Source: Delphinus delphis (lineage: Eukaryota > Chordata > Mammalia > Artiodactyla > Delphinidae). From it: a DNA stretch of 64,000 nucleotides. The stretch's first letter is position 1; every line of letters starts with the position of its first letter. The position numbers and the translations under genes were made by a program. The DNA is taken from positions 67,145,746 to 67,209,745 of the forward strand of contig NC_082689.1 of assembly GCF_949987515.2 (NCBI RefSeq), given 5' to 3'. Under the pieces are notes generated by a model that made no database searches, was not told the origin of the DNA, and was given only the letters and a program-made list of their open reading frames with translations. Of the stretch, positions 12,700 to 23,655 are shown in pieces.

Positions 12700-12930
12700 C
12701 CAAGGACAAAGGCGGAGTTTTCTGGGCTTTGATTGGTTGCTGCCTTGTCCTGTCCCACAGCCATCCTTAATTGGCTTTGGTAGATTGGAATCACATAAGC
12801 AGAGTGACATTTATTACTTTCCTAGTTGTTTCTTTGCACTGAGCCCCGAGATTCCCAAGGAGTAACTGTAAAAGATTTCTTTCATTTCGTCCATGATCTA
12901 CGGGAGGGGATCACTCTAAGAAGAGCAGGC
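12700..12930 (+). promoter_or_regulatory. GRB14: Candidate alternative GRB14 promoter with CCAAT boxes
   Basis: Three inverted CCAAT boxes (ATTGG) lie at 12732-12736, 12770-12774 and 12784-12788, spaced 38 and 14 nt apart. A DR1-like sequence AGGACAAAGGCGG lies at 12703-12715. There is no TATA box and no CpG island. CCAAT/NF-Y boxes usually sit 60-100 nt upstream of start sites, which would place initiation near 12830-12870, just before the ORF at 12931. A short upstream ORF (12893-12919) lies in the putative leader. Promoter function is inferred from motif clustering and the adjacent in-phase exon. CCAAT pentamers are common by chance, so the case rests on the whole arrangement. Confidence 0.5.
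12893..12919 (+). CDS. Putative 8-codon uORF in the alternative leader
   Basis: ATG at 12893 opens a frame of eight codons (MIYGRGSL) ending in TAA at 12917-12919, 11 nt before the candidate ATG at 12931 and in a different frame. If transcription starts upstream of 12893, this uORF could reduce initiation at the short-isoform ATG. The ATG has C at -3 and A at +4, a weak context. It may be a chance ORF. Confidence 0.3.
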   Translation: MIYGRGSL

Positions 12931-12993
12931 ATGAGTTTGAGTGCAAGAAGAGTCACTCTGCCTGCAATAACGCCCATAGTTCTACAGAAAAGG
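12931..12993 (+). CDS. GRB14: Candidate alternative first coding exon of GRB14 (short isoform)
   Basis: ATG at 12931 opens 21 codons, starting MSLSARRVTL and ending PIVLQKR, up to a strong donor AGG|GTATGT at 12993/12994. The exon ends in phase 0, and the next GRB14 exon (32139) begins in phase 0 with GTA ATT, so splicing gives ...[13 protein letters not shown] in frame. An in-frame TAG at 12823-12825 with no intervening ATG makes 12931 the first in-frame start. The start context has G at -3. The product would lack the standard GRB14 N-terminus, including the proline-rich motif conserved in Grb7/10/14, but keep RA, PH, BPS and SH2. I have an unverified recollection of a GRB14 isoform with a similar start in other mammals. 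The alternative is a 168-nt cassette exon from 12826, preceded by TTTCCTAG, which is also phase 0 at both ends. Spacing, phase and donor support a real exon; the absence of transcript data limits confidence. Confidence 0.65.
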
Positions 12994-14400
12994 GTATGTG
13001 ATTTCTGCCTTTTTTCTTTTCTTTTTCTTGCTGTTTTTTAATTTCCTGTTACTGTGTTTATTAATGTGTTGGAAACTTTCGTTACATATCCTGAGAGAGG
13101 CTATAATTCATTGAGGCTATAGGTGATTAAAGGATAGATTATTGAAATTAGACTATTAAAAAAAAAGCTGGGCCAGAACATCTCTGTAGTACGAAAAGCT
13201 CCATGTGAAAGTAGTTTGGTCTCGATTTCAGGGCGTTGTGATAGAGACTGTATTGAAGATTTTTCTTTCTTTTTTTTTTCCCCTTCTACTGTAACTTCAG
13301 GCCTCTTTGCCTTTAGTTCAATAGGCAATCTGCTAGCTATTATGTTTTATATTTGTTTACTAAGGAGCAGATTCTTTGTTTCACTATAATTTGTGATACA
13401 TCCATCTTCATTGTTGAATGGACGATATAATTGTTTTACTGTTTAAAACATATGGCACCAGTTTCTTTTCCTCTGGTTTTCTACCCATTTCTGTTGAGTT
13501 TCTGCTTACTTGCTTAAGAAAAACTTTCCATTAAGTTCCCTTGTGAAAAGGCTTTCTGTTAATTATTAATGCAGTCAATCCTGTGTGTGAAATATTTTGT
13601 CTGTTAGTTTTTTGTAAAGTTTATTTCTGTGTCTTACTTGCCACATCGTATTTTATAAGGTAATAAATACACCATGTGATGTAGCATTTAAGTAAAGCTG
13701 AATATACTAAACTTCTCTTGTAAATATACCAAATAAGAACCGTGTATTGAAATCCTTAAAGAATCAAATCTGTTGTATAGCAAAGAAAAAGCACCAAAAC
13801 ACATTTTGACACTGTGCTTTCTGAATGGTTTTGGTGACACTAGAAACTGTAATGTTTATTTCCGTACCTGACTTTTAATGGTTAACTATTAGTGTATTTC
13901 ATTAAGTCAAAGGTCATGGTTTAATTTATTTGAAAATGACAAATCTTACAATTAGGGTGTCTTTTAAAAGAAGTGTCTCTTTTCATTGTTTTTAAGTTTT
14001 AGGTTTTTAATTTTTTTTTTATCCAGTTGACTACTTATTCACCAGGGACATTTTACTTGGCAGTAAAACAGTATATGATAATTTTGCCAACATTTGTTCT
14101 TATCTTTCTTGATGTCTTTCTTTCATCTTAAGCAAATTTAATTAAAAATATTTTGCATTGAGCTGGAGTCTTTATTTTGATGTAGACTTAGTAGTACATT
14201 AATAATGACCATATAGATTACCTGAGTCACTGGCAACGTGAAAAGGTATAATAGCGTATATCAAATCTATATCCTTGTGTTTGGATTCTTCTTTATCCAG
14301 TTAATACTTTATCCAGTTAATAATTCTTCTTTATCCAGTTAATTAATAATAATTTCTTTGGATTAACCAAGAAATTTTCATCATGTGGTTCTTTTGCACA
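12994..14400. other. Intron downstream of the candidate alternative exon
   Basis: No transposon was recognised. A tandem repeat of CTTTATCCAGTTAATA-like units lies at about 14291-14342, where three copies are partly fused. Confidence 0.45.
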
Positions 14401-14580
14401 ACATATTGGTGTGGTGGAAAGCATGCCACCTGGGTTCTCCATTTCCTAGCTGTGTGATCTTGGGCAAGTCATTTAAACTCTCTGAGTCACTACTTTCTCA
14501 CCTATAATATAATAGTGGAGAGATTTTCATTAAATGCTCTCTTCAGTCTTATTTGTGTCTATAATTCTGTGACTCAAATA
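14401..14580 (+). repeat. MIR SINE, sense
   Basis: The hallmark CTAGCTGTGTGATCTTGGGC then AAGTCATTTAAACTCTCTGA, with the downstream ATAATAGTGGAG segment. Confidence 0.9.
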
Positions 14581-15785
14581 ATATATTTTGAATTTTCATA
14601 AGTATAATAAAATATTTAAACCATTTCTTATTAGAGTATAAAACATTAGAAGAAGATGCTATCATTTTCAAGGAATTGGAGCAGTTAGTCTAGGGGAAAT
14701 TTGTATGAGTAAATTTGTATGAGTAAAACTTAGCTAGAAAATAACACCCAGCACTGGTTGGTAAGTAGCAAAACAGGATTACTCTGGAAAGCTGTGATTA
14801 TAAGTGATGTTAGGTCTGAGCTGCCAATGGATACATCGTTGTGATTTCTCTTGGTTCTTTTATAATAAGCTTCTAGTCAGGTTTCTATTATAATAATTAA
14901 CATAAGTCAAAATTCCCTAAGCCCAAGTCCATGTTATTGCTTTCCAGTTGGTACACATATTAAATGTTCATATAATTTAGCGCATCATTTGCTGAAAATA
15001 CTTAATGCTATTTCTTTCTCCCAACAGTTTAATCCCCAGAGGACCCATTGTTGATAAGACTGTTCTGAAAATCTTAGTATCTCTTATTTTAGAAACTGGG
15101 TGTTTTTCTGACTAAAAAATATCCATCTGCTCTGGTCACACCATGCCTTTGTTTTCTAAGATAGGAAATTATTCCACACTTGTAATTAACTTGTTTTCTA
15201 TATGCACCATAGTTTAAGATGATACAAATTAATACAAGCATTTCTCAGTATTTTGGGGCAGCTTCTCATTTTCCAAAGAACCTAGGTGCCTTTTCCACAG
15301 GTTTGGTATAGAGTTGGCTCATCCTGAACGAGTGGTTCTTGCAAAATAATTTGTCAACTGGAATCCTAATCATTTGAAAGGCTGAGGGTATTTCTGAAAA
15401 TGCTTAATAGTTTTAGGGAGTAATTTTCTTATCAGCAAGCATATCTGATCTAAGTGGGCATAAGATCTCCTGAGATTGGTTGGGAACTTGAACTTTAAAC
15501 ACGGCTCTTAACATGGTATGGATCTTTTTCGTAGCACATTAAATATACTTTCATCTTTGAGGAACAGACTAGTTCAGTGGACTCTCTGTCAAGTAAATTG
15601 GAAATAAATTTTTGACTTTTTCTAATTCTATCAGGATCCGATTTCCTTGATTCCAGTTAATCAAGGTTCCAGTGAAGAAAGTTTCATCATCTCTCTCAGA
15701 AATGATCGCATCCTCATCAAGTGTTCTGAATGAGCTCTTCACCTCATAGCATTTTTCTCAGATAACTAGGTTATGCCTTTTTTTT
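14581..15785. other. Intron, nothing recognised
   Basis: No exon or repeat was assigned. A local duplication of TTTGTATGAGTAAA lies at about 14698-14728. Confidence 0.45.
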
Positions 15786-15905
15786 TTCAAATGAGAAGAC
15801 TGAGTCTCTTGGATGTTGAGTGACTTATGCAAGATCACCCAGAAGGTCAATGGCAAAGCTAGAAATAGAATCTAGGTCTTGTGACTTCCACTGTGTTTCT
15901 CTTAT
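15786..15905 (-). repeat. MIR SINE, antisense
   Basis: AAATGAGAAGACTGAGTCTC, GAGTGACTTATGCAAGATCA and CACCCAGAAGGTCAATGGCA follow the antisense MIR order. Confidence 0.85.
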
Positions 15906-16090
15906 TAGATATGTGTTACCTCCTGAAGTTAATATGTTAATGAAATTGCCTTATGGTGTGTATAACTGCCATTCAGCTTCTAGTCTGGAATTAGCTTAGG
16001 CAAATCTTTTCATCTTCCTCTGCACCTCCACCAACTCCCATATGCTCTAGTGTAGAAAACATTTTATTCAGACAGCAATTGTAAGCAACA

Positions 16091-16092
<2 letters not shown>

Positions 16093-16135
<43 letters not shown>

Positions 16136-16232
16136 TGAGAGAGCGAGAGAGCGAGAGCGAGAGCGAGAGCGAGAGCGAGAGCGAGAGCGAGAGAGAGAGA
16201 GAGAGAGAGAGAGTATGAGAGAGAGAGAGAGA
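16093..16232. repeat. Compound (GT)n-(GA)n-(GAGAGC)n microsatellite
   Basis: About 16 GT units run directly into GA repeats. These contain a (GAGAGC)/(GAGC)-type higher-order block (16141-16190), then pure GA, a TAT interruption and more GA. It is purine-rich on the + strand. The cysteine-valine and arginine-glutamate ORF through it is an artefact. Confidence 0.98.
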
Positions 16233-16817
16233 TGGAAAGACAGTTTTACCCAGCGTTCATTACATCAAGAAACAATTTTAAGGTCCCAGAGAGTTAACAA
16301 AAACTCAAGCATTGTAAGGCTTATACTAAGTGCAATATAAAATTCACATTCTTTTTATATAAAGGTTGGAAGGTCTGAAGGCCAGATGCCCATATTCTGA
16401 TTCTGTGGGTAGGAAGATTTCTACCTCTGTCAGATTAAAATTGTTCTGCAAATTGTTTCCAAGCATTTCTACATTCTTTAGCCATACTACAATTATGAGA
16501 GACATTCATAGGCACACAGAATTCTAACGTGTCTTCCAGAATCTCAGAGAAAAAAGGAATACTTTTTAGAATATATTTTTTATAAGATTCAAATCATTTG
16601 AAAATCCAAAATTCATGAGTATAATATGGAGCAATGCCATTTATCAAAAGATCCAATTCTCCATCTATACAAGAGAATAGTTTGTTATATTCATTTCCCT
16701 CCTCATACAATTAGAATTATTGCTGTGAATTTCTAAAAACAATTTTGTAAAGAATGAAAGAATATAGATCATCATCATATCACTATTTTGCCCAGAAGCT
16801 TTTAAATACATACAAAA

Positions 16818-17100
16818 TCAGTCCAAGCAAATGTAGCATTCACTGTGCTTTGCGGCCTTTGAAACCTTTGGGGATTTCCTCAGCTTCATATGAAGCCTCC
16901 ACTCCAGCACATCGTTTTTCTCCTTGTGCTCCAAAAAGGGTTTGGTGCTTGTCCCACTGTACTTCTGCACGCAGTTTTGTGCTCCATGACCTGTAGACAA
17001 CTCCAGGATCCTGTTACTGTCTGTGTCCCAGCTCAGGCTGTGGTACCATCCTGAAACCTTCTAAGACTGTTTCTTATTACATCTGTCTTAATGGTGTCTT
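16818..17100 (-). pseudogene. Unrecognised coding-like patch, possible processed pseudogene
   Basis: On the minus strand two overlapping frames stay open. One ORF (16818-17000) includes KYSGTSTKPFLEHKEKND and RKSPKVSKAAKHSE, and another frame ends ASYEAEEIPKGFKGRKAQ. Base composition is less AT-rich than the surroundings. There is no recognised family, no A tail, no target duplication and no splice site that I can see, so it could equally be unique noncoding sequence. Confidence 0.2.
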
Positions 17101-17389
17101 GACTCGAGTGTCCATGGATCCACCTTTATGACTCATTTCTCAATGCAGTAACTACTGCCATGTGACATCAATTTTGTTATTACCTTTTATGATATTTAAG
17201 TCTTATTAGCTCTCCTTAGGTGTGTATCTTAAGCTTTCTGGCTTTTCATATTTGACTTTTAGTTTTTTCTATGGACCTTGTGTATGTTTTATATATCTTG
17301 TATTATTTGGTTTTCAAAATTTGTTTTTACATTTTTAAGGGAAAGACCCTTTAAATAAAGTGCTTTGTCAGTTACAGGCTGAATTTAAT

Positions 17390-17680
17390 TTCATGTAACC
17401 GGAAAACTCAAATGACAGCATATTAAACAGGGGAGAGATTTATTTTTCTTTCACTTTACAAGAAGAATTGGTCCCAGGCTAATGTAGCCGTCCAGCAATG
17501 TCCTCAGGCAACCAAGCTCCTTCCTGCTTTCTATTGTATCTTCCTTAGTGTGGGTCCCTTTTCCTTTTATGGAAAGATAAATGCAGATCGCTAGCCATCC
17601 GGCTCACATTCCTGGCATACAAAATGGGAAGAACCAAGGGCATACAGGCTAGTTCTGCCAGTTATTAACGTGCCACTGGG
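17390..17680. repeat. LTR-like old repeat remnant
   Basis: GAGAGATTTATTTTTCTTTC, AGGCAACCAAGCTCCTTCCT and TTCCTTAGTGTGGGTCCC resemble an antisense mammalian LTR/MaLR-type remnant. The family is not assigned. Confidence 0.35.
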
Positions 17681-18284
17681 GAATAACTGGGAGCTTCTGA
17701 TCATATCTTACTGGCTAGGATTGTGTCACGTGGTCTGGATCCAAGGGAAGCCAGGAAATGTAGGCCTTGACCTGCACGCACTGCCCTTCTCACCAGAATT
17801 AGGAAATGGGGAGGATGGCTTTTGGTGGGGAACTAGCTGTCTCCACTGCCAGTGACTCCTGTGTATTAGGCATGCAGAAAATATTTGTCCCTTGGATTTT
17901 TATTATTGTCTTGCCAGGTATAGAATATAGTTATGCTTTTTGAACAAATGTATTCTATCGCTTGATTGGAGATAGTAGAAGGTGTAGTAAGTGGGGAGAG
18001 AGCAGATTTCCTGTGTAGGGGAGGGTAATGGAATGCATAGATGGTGACCTGAGTTTAGATGGCTGGCTTGCTTGGAAAGTGGTTGTGAAGTGGGAGTGAG
18101 TACTATTATTGCTGTTTACCTGGAGCTCTCATTCTCCCTAAACCTTGATCTTTCTTCTGCCCTTTTAATTTTTATACAGGGTAACATAGTTGCATATTCA
18201 CCCAGGAAGGGTACCACATAGATGAATGGATTTTGTGTTTTCACAAAATGTTTCCTTTCCCTAAAAGTGAGTTTTTACGAAGTG

Positions 18285-18510
18285 TGCTGTAGTGGAGATT
18301 GTTTGTGTGTTTTAGCCAGGAAACCCTGAGTTTGAGCTCAGCTCTGTCACTGATCAGTGTTGTGACTTTAGGTGTCTTCTTTTAAACCTTTCAAAAATTC
18401 AGTTTCTCTGTTTTGCAGATAATGATGCTTCCTCACAGAACAGTTGCGAGGATTAAATAGGATAAATATTTAGAAGACTTGACACGTACTAGAAGCTCAA
18501 CAAATGTGAA
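18285..18510 (+). repeat. MIR SINE, sense
   Basis: TGAGTTTGAGCTCAGCTCTG, GTTGTGACTTTAGGTGTCTT and CAGTTGCGAGGATTAAATAG follow the MIR order. Confidence 0.8.
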
Positions 18511-18984
18511 TTTCTTTTTTTCCCCCTCATCTGGGGAATGGCGTGTGTTACTAGTTTCATAAATGGTTTAAAATCTCCCTATTACTGTGATTTAAATTTT
18601 TTTGGGGGGTGGGGGCTCTATCCTATTAAGTATTGATAGCTATTCAAAAGTTTTCTTGTAGCAAATGAATCAAACAAAAAGTAGTTGTCCTTGATACAAT
18701 GCAGTCAGGGAACGAAAGACAGTATGCCTCTCAAATTCTTGTTCCCTCTGCTTACTTTCTGTATACAGACTCTAATTTGAATTAAAAAAAAATTAATCCA
18801 ACTACTATATGCTGATAAATATTTTTTTAAAAAATTTGGGAATGTAGATTTAAATAGAATAAGATAGGTGGTTAGATTACTTCTTTCACTGTCCTAGGGA
18901 ATATCAGGCAGGGACTTCTGGCTTACATATTTGCAAGAGGTACAGTTGTACCTAGTGTTAAGACATTGTTTCAGTAGACAGAGG

Positions 18985-19110
18985 TGACATTACTGGAATG
19001 TGAGCTATATGATGGTAGGGGCTGTGTCATCTTTGATCATCATTAGACTCAAGTGCCCAGCACAGGGAATGTACAAAGTTGGGATATAATTACTATTCAT
19101 TGAATAAACA
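18985..19110 (+). repeat. L2 LINE 3' end, sense
   Basis: GGAATGTGAGCTATATGATG, GTAGGGGCTGTGTCATCTTT and GTGCCCAGCACAGGGAATGT, ending ATTCATTGAATAAACAC, form a typical L2 terminus. Confidence 0.75.
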
Positions 19111-19374
19111 CAATTTTTGAAAAAACAAAATTGGGCTTTTTTGATACCGACCTGTCATTGGCATTTCCATCTCTGCATTTGTGTCTCTGTGGCGTTCATT
19201 TCCTTTTTCCTGGATTGCATACCTTGTGGTAAGAAGCTGTGCACTCAGGGCCCACCTCAGCTGGTCCACCTTGCTTTTTCATGAGCTCTGTCTCCACCCC
19301 CTCCCTCCCTCCCAGCTCGTTCCTGTGAGTAATTTTGAGCACTCCCTGCCCTCCACACCAGTAGAAATAAAAAC

Positions 19375-19545
19375 AGCTATACTATGTTCAGCACTGATTA
19401 CACTCTCTTTAATCCTCATAAGAACCCTACAAGATTGGTGGACAAACCCAGGCTGGGATGAGAAAAGTGAGCCCTGGAGAAGTTAAGTGTCTTACCCAAA
19501 GCACAGTGCTAATGAATGACAAGTCAGGACTGAGCCCAGGTGGGC
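19375..19545 (-). repeat. MIR SINE, antisense
   Basis: CTTTAATCCTCATAAGAACC, GAGAAGTTAAGTGTCTTACC and CAGGACTGAGCCCAGGTG follow the antisense MIR order. Confidence 0.85.
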
Positions 19546-19839
19546 CCCGCCCCGCACAGGGGCTGCCTGTCAGAATTGATGGGCACACATGTGAAGCAGA
19601 GCTGCGCTCAATTGCGCGGCTGCAGTGCCCTTGCCTTTCACCTATAGTCTACTCATCAGACAAATCTCACCTTTTTTTTTTTTACCTGTCTGTCTGTTGC
19701 CCTCCTAGCTATTGTTTCCTCGTTGTACACTCCAGTCTTACCTCACCTCAAAGATATAGTGAGTAAACCATATGTCAGAGCTCCTTGGAGCTCAATAGGA
19801 ATCTCTTGGGACTTACTAATTGTGCTTTAAAAAATTTAT

Positions 19840-20075
19840 AATAATAGTCACTATTATGAATTGAGTGCTATCAGTTTGCCATCATTTTGCCCATTTTACA
19901 GGATGAGGAATCTGAGACTCCTCATTGATAAGCTCATGGTGTAGGATCTGATCCCAGAGCAGATTCCGGAGTGCACCATCGCCACAAGCACCTGGACTGA
20001 ACCTCCATGAGAATGAGGGCCATGTCTCGTATTAGTTTGCAAACTACAGTGTCTGGTCCACGTTTGGCAATGAAG
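19840..20075. repeat. MIR antisense fragment followed by an L2-like end
   Basis: CATTTTACAGGATGAGGAAT and CTGAGACTCCTCATTGATAA (to about 19970) are antisense MIR. CCTCCATGAGAATGAGGGCC then GTGTCTGGTCCACGTTTGGC (20003-20065) looks like a sense L2 end. Confidence 0.6.
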
Positions 20076-21017
20076 GCAGATTAAAAATAGCTGGGCTGAT
20101 TAACAGTCTAAGACTCTTGCTTGGGGGGAGCAGTCTTAGGGCTGGCTCGCCTTGGCGGTACCCCAGCGCCCGAAGCCAAATCTAGAAAATAAGAATCTCT
20201 TTTGGCAGAAAAAAGAAGTAAGTCTTTTGGTTATTTCAGATATTTCGGGTATTAAGCCCTCTGAAAGATAAAGATTTTCTACCCCTGTATGATATTACAA
20301 ATGCTTTCTCTTAAGACAGTTTCAAAAGAGCAATTAAAAAACCATTTTGGCTAAACAGCATTGTCCTATATGCTTGACAGCCTCCTAATTGAGCCTGCGT
20401 ATTTGGGCGTATACATTCAGTTGTATTTGTGAAATACCAGGAATATTATTTTATAGTTTCAGAAGTCAAATGAGTTTGGGTGGTTCTATCAGGATTTGAA
20501 GAAGATTTTGACATCACCATTCTAAATGCCAAGGAGGATCTCCAGCTTGAGTTGCAGGAAAGGGGACTTTATATTATATACCACCTGAAGTGACTACATA
20601 TATGCCACTCCAACCCATCCCCAACCCTTCTTATTAAAGATGTAGGCATAATTTATCTTAAAAATTCAAATAGTTAAGAATGTTTAAAAATATATTTAAT
20701 TTTTTTAGAAGCTTGCAACTATTTTAAGCAGTACCTCTATGTATGTTAAAGTTGTAGTTTTCAAAGCATTGTTTTCTTTCTCTATTTGCACCAAGAAATA
20801 AAGACTCCCTCTGCTGGCTGTTTCTATATATGCAATTTTTCTGGCAAGTTGTGCTAAAAAAAGTGAAACACAAAGAATAACCTTTTTTGACATTCAAACA
20901 GCTGGGTGCTTTGGGACATACGTGCAACTTTATATTTGGGTTTTTAGTTATCTAATGCTTTTATGCAAGATGTTGTGTCGAAGCAACAGCTTAAAGCTGC
21001 ATGAAAATTAGGTAAGC
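20076..21017. other. Intron, nothing recognised
   Basis: No exon or repeat family could be assigned. Confidence 0.45.
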
Positions 21018-21215
21018 AGAGTGGAAAGAACAGGATGAGGTAGGAGCCCAGAGATTGGGGTTCCCAGGCTGGTTCTGCCAGGGACCAGCTGGAGATCCCC
21101 CGGCAAGTCAGGTCCTCTTCAGTCTCAGCTTCTTCACTTGTAGAATGAGAAGGTTTCAGGAGATGTTTTCTAAGAGTCCTAACCGTTAGGATTTTATGAT
21201 TCTAACAGTATTGAT
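21018..21215 (+). repeat. MIR SINE, sense
   Basis: GTTCCCAGGCTGGTTCTGCC, CAAGTCAGGTCCTCTTCAGT and CTTCTTCACTTGTAGAATGA follow the MIR order. Confidence 0.75.
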
Positions 21216-23655
21216 TCCATTTCTTTTACAGGAATATACATGTTTTACACTGATGCACATGCTTTGCACTGATATAAAATAAATATTTAGAAACGTGAGG
21301 GAAAGGTAAAATGACAAACATGGATATAAATCAGTTATTCCTCGTGCTATCACAGTATGGGAATGTTAGATCTAGAAAGTGATAGTTTGCATGGTAAGTT
21401 CATAAAATAATACCCCCCAGATGTACCAGAAAGACTGAATATAGCATATTTCATTGATTCTATGGCACCTTAAATTACAAGAAGCATCATTATCTTATAT
21501 GCTTCCAATTAAATTATGACATACCATTGATGGTAAGTTACAGAGAAGTTACAGAGAAGTTAAATGTGAGAAGGTGTGCTTTTAAAAATCAGTGAAACAA
21601 GGTAGTTCCTAAAAGTGCTTCAGTTGATGCCAGACAGCTCAAGAATTAACAATAAAAAGTCTGATGTGTCCTGGACTCTGATAAATATTCTCTTTCCTCT
21701 CCTCGTGTTTTCCCCTTTCTTCTAAACACTTCTCCCTTCACCCCTCCCCAACTTGTCCTTCTTTCTCACTGTGTGAAACAGTTATTAACTTTTTCACTTA
21801 GGCATGTCTTATGGTTATTCTGGGAACAAACGACTGCTGAAAAACTGAAATGAGATACTGGAATAACATTGTGTCCAACATAAGCATGACCAGTGGTTTT
21901 CTGCTTTGAATATGAATAAGCATTAGCACTTGTGAAGGGTTTTTTAAACTTCAAAGGTGAATTAGTCAGCACTGGCATCTTCACAGGAATTACATGAGTT
22001 TTAAAAACACTGAGGCTTCAGAGAACGCTCCTTTGATGAAGTCACTGGAAATGTTAGAGTGGGATTTGTGATCTGACCCTCTTTATTATTCGTATTGGAT
22101 TTAGGTCCTAAAATAACATGAATATATACATATGTATATGTGTGCGTCCATGGTTTGGGATATTTTTAGGCTTAGTTTTTAATGTTTGCTTTCTTTTATA
22201 ATGAAGTTAGAGCTGTTTCTTTTGCCTTTTTTTTTTTTTTTTTTTACCATGTAAGAGCACACTGAAAGGGCTTCTGATTTCTTGCTTTATAAAATTGAAC
22301 ACCCGCTTGAGTTAGGGTCTTTCTTGCTATCCTCTAGGGAGAAAGAAAGCCCAAGGAAGGCGCAGGCTGCCTGGCTCTTGGCCTGAGACGGAGAGCAGAG
22401 AGGGTGAAGAACAGAGTAGAGCACAGGGGCTTGAAGGAGAGACTTTCTGGGCCCCCCTTTGCCTGCAGACCGGCTTTCTTCTCTTGGTTGGAAGCCTAGA
22501 CGTGGCATGATTTGGCAGTGTCATTGATCTAGACAGTCAGGTGGGACAGTGCTAAATCCCCTGCCGTGCCAGGTTTGGGGCATTTCCAGTAGCAAGGCCA
22601 CACTGGGCCTCGTGGGCCTGATGCTGGATGGGAAGTGAATTCATACAGCATAAAGCTTCACCTTTGCATTTTGAATTCATACAGAACTTGCAGAAGATCT
22701 GTATGGATCCCCAGCCACACAGGTCCTTTAACTCTGAATTAGTTAATCTCTTTATCCCCGCATGCCTTCTAATGTTACTGCTGAAATGTAATGACCTACA
22801 AATGTGTACAAGTCCAGAGTTTTTACAGAGGTGGTGTGGGGATGATTCATTCTTGTGACCTTGAGGATTGTGGAAAGAGCCTGGATCCGTGGTCATTTGA
22901 TGGAACTTGCCTCACCAGACCCTGAGCTATCCTCTTCTGGTTTCAAATGTGAGAAAAAAAACCCAAACCTTTAATTTGATTAAGAAGCCATTGTTGGGTA
23001 GGTTTTTCTATTACTTAGAGCCGAATTTGTTCCTAAATGATTAGCTCACCATGTAGTTACTTATCATTATTTTCTTATCACTTTGTAATCTTATTCTGGT
23101 AAAACTGTCTTTTTAAAATTGAATTCTTTACTTCCAACCATTGAAAAAAGCTACTTTATCATTTGTGTATCTTAAAAAGGATCCCCTCTTGAGGTGGCCT
23201 CCTTGCTAGTTTGCACCGATAGAAACCAGTGTCTAGCAGTGCTGGGCAAAGACGCTTCTCCACAGACCTTCCAGCACCTGTGCACCTGTGCTTCCTCACC
23301 TCTTCCTCATAACTCAGTCCCTCTGATCTCAGGACAGTGGTCTGTGTGCTGTTCCATGTGTATTTTTTGCCTCTTCAGTCCTTGGTATCTTTGCTCATGA
23401 TACTTGTTCCACACAGATGTTCTTTTTTTTTTTTTTTAATTCTCAGAGTTCCAGACTTAAAATGGGCCAGAGAAGTCACCTTATCTACCTTTGTTCAGTC
23501 CGCAGATTTCTTGAAAACTTGCCTATGTTTTCTCTTTGGTCCCATGTGTGTCCTTTCTTCCCTAGAGGTTTATAAACTCTGTGAGGTTTCCAAGCTACTG
23601 TTTTGGAATCCCTAATATTGTCTCCTATAAGGCCATTCATGATGGTGTCAGTCGT
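21216..23655. other. Intron, mostly unassigned
   Basis: No GRB14 exon is seen. A poly-T tract lies at 22227-22245. The block 22320-22900 is less AT-rich than its surroundings and has overlapping open frames on both strands, but no family is recognised. Confidence 0.4.

Noticed and set aside
12826..13041. 71-codon ORF taken as a stand-alone gene
   Set aside because: Its first codon is TTG and its last part runs into intron beyond the donor at 12994; only the part from 12931 to 12993 makes sense as coding exon.
16095..16340. Cys-Val and Arg-Glu repeat protein
   Set aside because: It is a translation of the (GT)n(GA)n microsatellite.
22327..22896. Possible gene from overlapping minus-strand ORFs of 65-114 codons
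   Set aside because: No family, splice site or promoter is recognised, and open frames overlap in several phases, as expected by chance in a less AT-rich block.
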